Below are positions 61,228 through 64,000 of a stretch of DNA of 64,000 bases, piece by piece. Position 1 is the stretch's first letter, and each line of letters starts with the position of its first letter. The position numbers and the translations under genes were made by a program. The notes beneath the pieces were generated by a model. It did no database searches. It saw nothing but the letters and a program-made list of their open reading frames with translations, and was not told the DNA's origin. Source of the stretch: Marinobacterium_D sp050908845 (lineage in GTDB: Bacteria; Pseudomonadota; Gammaproteobacteria; Pseudomonadales; Balneatricaceae); assembly GCF_050908845.1 (NCBI RefSeq), contig NZ_CP194171.1:3844001-3908000 (forward strand), given 5' to 3'.

Positions 61228-62445
61228 TCAGCTGCGGTAGTCCGCATTGATATGCACGTAATCGGTGGAAAGATCTGTGGTCCAGACCGACTCTTTCACG
61301 TCTCCCCGGTTGAGAACCACGTGAATCAGGATCTCTTCACCGTTCATCACCGCCTGCCCCTGCTCCTCGGTATAGCTGGCTGCACGGCCGCCCTTTTCGA
61401 CGATACAGACATCGTTCAGGTAGATTTCGATGGCGTTCAGATCCAGGTTATCCACACCGGCACGACCTACACACGCCAGGATACGCCCCCAGTTGGGGTC
61501 CGAGGCATAGAGCGCGGTTTTTACCAGCGGCGAGTGAGCGATGGTATAGGCCACATCCAGCGCTTCCTGGACAGCGGCGGCCTTTTCTACACGCACCTCG
61601 ACAAACTTGGTTGCGCCTTCGCCATCACGGACGATCGCCTGCGCCAGCTCCAGCATGATCCCGTTCAGCGCAGTGTCGAATTTCTCCGCCAGCTGCGCAT
61701 CGGCCGCGCTTACGTTAACACCACTACGGCCGGTGGCTACCAGGATGCAGGAGTCGTTGGTGGAGGTATCACCATCTACGGTAATACGGTTGAACGATTT
61801 CTCGGTAGCGGCACTGAGCCAGGCCTGCAGCTGGGCCTGATCCACCGCGGCATCCGTGGCCACGTAGCCGAGCATGGTCGCCATGTTGGGCATGATCATA
61901 CCGGCGCCCTTGGAGATACCGGTCAGGGTCACAGTCTTGCCATCGTGCTCGAACTGTTCGCAGGCGGCCTTGGCACGGGTATCGGTGGTCATGATGCCGT
62001 GAGCGGCGTTCAGCCAGTTCTCCTCACGCAGGTCGGCCTTGGCATCGTCCAGGGCAGCGATAATTTTATCAACCGGCAGCGGCTCGCCAATAACACCGGT
62101 AGAAAACGGCAGCACCGCCTCCACCGCCACACCGGTGCGCTCAGCCACAGCATTGCAGCAACTCTTGGCATCAAGCATCCCCTGCTCACCGGTACCGGCA
62201 TTGGCGTTGCCTGTGTTGACAAGCAGGTAACGTGCCGCGGTGCTGGCCAGATGTTTTTTACTCAGCACTACGGGCGCGGCGCTAAACGCGTTCTTGGTGA
62301 ACACCCCGGCAACCGTCGCGCCCTCGCAGATCTCCATCAAGACGATATCGCGGCGCCCCGGCTTCTTGATGCCGGCGGATGCGACGCCGATGCGAAAGCC
62401 ATCAATGGATTTAAGTTCTGGCAAGGTATCGGGACCGACAGCCAT
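61228..62445 (-). CDS. argJ: bifunctional ornithine/glutamate N-acetyltransferase
   Basis: A 405-residue enzyme of the cyclic arginine pathway. It transfers acetyl from N-acetylornithine to glutamate and may also use acetyl-CoA. The precursor cleaves itself before the nucleophile T190 in PNMATMLGYVATDA; KGAGM before it forms the oxyanion region. DGDTSTNDSC and DPNWGRI motifs are also present. GAGGA lies six bases before the ATG at 62445. Heads the argJ-mutT-coaE-yacG operon and follows secA, an order conserved in gammaproteobacteria. Confidence 0.95.
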   Translation of the reverse strand: MAVGPDTLPELKSIDGFRIGVASAGIKKPGRRDIVLMEICEGATVAGVFTKNAFSAAPVVLSKKHLASTAARYLLVNTGNANAGTGEQGMLDAKSCCNAVAERTGVAVEAVLPFSTGVIGEPLPVDKIIAALDDAKADLREENWLNAAHGIMTTDTRAKAACEQFEHDGKTVTLTGISKGAGMIMPNMATMLGYVATDAAVDQAQLQAWLSAATEKSFNRITVDGDTSTNDSCILVATGRSGVNVSAADAQLAEKFDTALNGIMLELAQAIVRDGEGATKFVEVRVEKAAAVQEALDVAYTIAHSPLVKTALYASDPNWGRILACVGRAGVDNLDLNAIEIYLNDVCIVEKGGRAASYTEEQGQAVMNGEEILIHVVLNRGDVKESVWTTDLSTDYVHINADYRS

Positions 62446-62473
62446 GGTGTTTCCTCATTCATGGTGGATAAAA

Positions 62474-62492
62474 CGCCGGCACTGGGCCGGCG
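62474..62492 (-). terminator. hairpin between secA and argJ
   Basis: CGCCGGC-actgg-GCCGGCG in the 103-bp gap. No T-tract follows, so it may act only as a weak terminator or RNA stabiliser. Confidence 0.4.
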
Positions 62493-62548
62493 TAAATGTA
62501 GTTGAGTCTAGCGTCTCTTTTCGTAGCGTCTAGCAGCGCCGCGACGTC

Positions 62549-64000
62549 TTAACCAAGACGGCCGTGGCACTGCTTGTATTTTTTACCGGAGCCACAGGGG
62601 CAGGGATCGTTGCGCCCCACCTTGGGATGGTCGCGTACCACCGTCTTCGGCGCCTCAGCGACCGCCTGCTCACCCTCGGCTTCAGCCTGTGTCTGTGCAG
62701 CCTGCTGCTCCGCGTCCGCCGCGGTGCGCTGCTCATGCTGGAAGTCCATCTGCTGACGCTCGGCCTGTTCGCGACGCTGCTGTTCCATCGCTTCCACGTC
62801 TTCCGGCTGGCGTACTTTCACATGGCTGAGAATACGCACCACGTCGCGCTTGATGTTTTCAAGCAGGGTCTGGAACAGGTTGAACGCCTCACGCTTGTAC
62901 TCCTGCTTGGGGTTTTTCTGCGCGTAACCACGCAGGTGGATCCCCTGACGCAGCAGGTCCATGGTCTGCAGATGCTCTTTCCACAGGGTATCGAGTACCT
63001 GCAGCATCACCTGCTTCTCGAACATGCGCATGGTCTCGGCGCCGACCGCCTCTTCCTTGGCACGGTACTGGCCAAGAATCGCCTCCTGGATACGCTCGCG
63101 CAGCGGCTCCTCGTGCAGGTTGGAGTCTTCATCCAGCCACTGCTGTACCGACAGTTTGACAGCGAATTCGGTCTCCAGGGATTTCTCCAGTCCGGCCACA
63201 TCCCAGGTTTCCGACAGGCTCTGCGGCGGAATAAATTCGCTGATCAGGTTATCGACCACTTCGCTGCGCACCGCATCCACCGTATCGGAGATGTCATCGG
63301 TGGCCATAATCTGATTACGCTGATCGTAGATGGCGGAACGCTGGTCATTGGCGACATCATCGTATTCCAGCAGTGTCTTACGGATATCGAAGTTGCGTCC
63401 TTCCACCTTGCGCTGGGCTTTTTCGATGGCGTTGCTGACCATCTTGTGCTCGATCGCTTCGCCCTTTTCCATCCCCAGCGCCTGCATGAACTGGCGCACG
63501 CGCTCGGAGGCAAAGATACGCATCAGATCATCTTCCAGCGACAGGAAGAAACGGGAGGAGCCCGGGTCACCCTGACGACCGGCACGACCACGCAGCTGGT
63601 TGTCGATACGGCGGGATTCGTGACGTTCGGTACCGATGATATGCAGACCACCCGCTTCGATAACGATATCGTGGCGCTTACGCCACTCTTCTGTGGCCTG
63701 GGTCACGTCGCTTTCTGTGCTGCCCTCAGCCAGGGCATCGAGCTCCGCTTCCAGCTTGCCGCCCAGCTTGATATCGGTACCACGGCCGGCCATGTTGGTG
63801 GCGATGGTGACCGCTCCCGGACGACCCGCTTCAGCGATGATTTCCGCTTCACGGCCGTGGTTCTTCGCATTCAGTACGTTATGCGGCACACCCTGCTTTT
63901 TCAGCAGTGCGGAGATCAGTTCGGAGGACTCCACCGATGCGGTACCCACCAGCACCGGGCGGTTTTTCTCGCGGCAGTGTTCGATCTCTTTGACGATCGC
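62549..64000 (-). CDS. secA: SecA preprotein translocase ATPase, C-terminal part
   Basis: The frame is open to the window edge, so only the last 483 residues are present. Visible: the second helicase domain (VLVGTASVESSE, ATNMAGRGTDIKLGG, GRAGRQGDPGSSRF), the helical scaffold/wing region (EGRNFDIRKTLLEYDDVANDQR, cited by core LLEYDDVANDQR) and the C-terminal zinc site CPCGSGKKYKQCHG, which binds SecB and lipids. An acidic/Gln-rich linker precedes the zinc site. SecA drives proteins through SecYEG. Confidence 0.97.
   Translation of the reverse strand, partial: AIVKEIEHCREKNRPVLVGTASVESSELISALLKKQGVPHNVLNAKNHGREAEIIAEAGRPGAVTIATNMAGRGTDIKLGGKLEAELDALAEGSTESDVTQATEEWRKRHDIVIEAGGLHIIGTERHESRRIDNQLRGRAGRQGDPGSSRFFLSLEDDLMRIFASERVRQFMQALGMEKGEAIEHKMVSNAIEKAQRKVEGRNFDIRKTLLEYDDVANDQRSAIYDQRNQIMATDDISDTVDAVRSEVVDNLISEFIPPQSLSETWDVAGLEKSLETEFAVKLSVQQWLDEDSNLHEEPLRERIQEAILGQYRAKEEAVGAETMRMFEKQVMLQVLDTLWKEHLQTMDLLRQGIHLRGYAQKNPKQEYKREAFNLFQTLLENIKRDVVRILSHVKVRQPEDVEAMEQQRREQAERQQMDFQHEQRTAADAEQQAAQTQAEAEGEQAVAEAPKTVVRDHPKVGRNDPCPCGSGKKYKQCHGRLG

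Noticed and set aside
61252..62505. 417-codon open frame antisense to argJ
   Set aside because: Shadow frame with low-complexity His/Gly/Gln content; argJ is unambiguous.

Overview
The window is a chromosomal stretch of a GC-rich gammaproteobacterium. Gene content points to a marine, Oceanospirillales-like heterotroph (for example a relative of Marinobacterium); this is an inference from E. coli/Pseudomonas-like IlvC-IlvY, PilRS-PilBCD, AmpD, CoaE-YacG, ArgJ-SecA, a PHB-type acetoacetyl-CoA reductase and a DAB inorganic-carbon pump. Genes are dense. No rRNA, tRNA or CRISPR array was recognised.

Layout. 1-4.3 kb: end of an EamA transporter, a decayed LrgB-like remnant, a nitrilase-family hydrolase and a TrkH/TrkA-like K+ uptake pair. 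4.6-11.3 kb: a PAS-GGDEF diguanylate cyclase, a ModF-like double ATPase, ilvC with its divergent regulator ilvY, a PACE efflux protein, and a secreted protein consisting mostly of an HlyD-type coiled-coil hairpin. 11.5-17.3 kb: a tannase/feruloyl-esterase family enzyme and a three-gene operon for a secreted VWA protein, a sensor kinase and a response regulator. 17.4-24.7 kb: an M32 carboxypeptidase, then the dabB-dabA operon with a divergent LysR gene; this block has a copy of an 84-nt structured repeat on each side. 24.7-37.5 kb: Tim44-like protein, universal stress protein, a K+ channel operon, a pitrilysin-type protease, exonuclease I, a YchJ-like protein and a DUF349 protein. 37.6-39.15 kb: an IS1182-family element sitting exactly in the loop of a bidirectional terminator. 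39.2-48.5 kb: phaB, a MATE pump, rsmE, an iron(III) ABC transporter (fbpAB, with fbpC convergent; Fur-box-like sites at both), ampD and nadC.

48.6-51.6 kb is the most rearranged part. It holds one intact REP-associated tyrosine transposase (RAYT) gene, two 5'-truncated relatives, a broken ISL3 transposase, a duplicated RAYT tail and at least eight copies of a short repeat with core TTACTCTGACCCCGATTT. It lies directly downstream of pilA. 51.6-59.3 kb is the type IV pilus block: pilA with a near-perfect sigma-54 promoter, the PilS-PilR two-component pair that should drive it, then pilB-pilC-pilD. 59.4-64 kb carries yacG-coaE-mutT/thiE-argJ and the C-terminal part of secA.

Most of the window is well-known housekeeping. 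The least explained signals are the 84-nt repeat with two compensatory base-pair changes around the DAB operon, the motif-anchored truncations in the RAYT array, the HlyD hairpin-only secreted protein, and the VWA-kinase-regulator operon.
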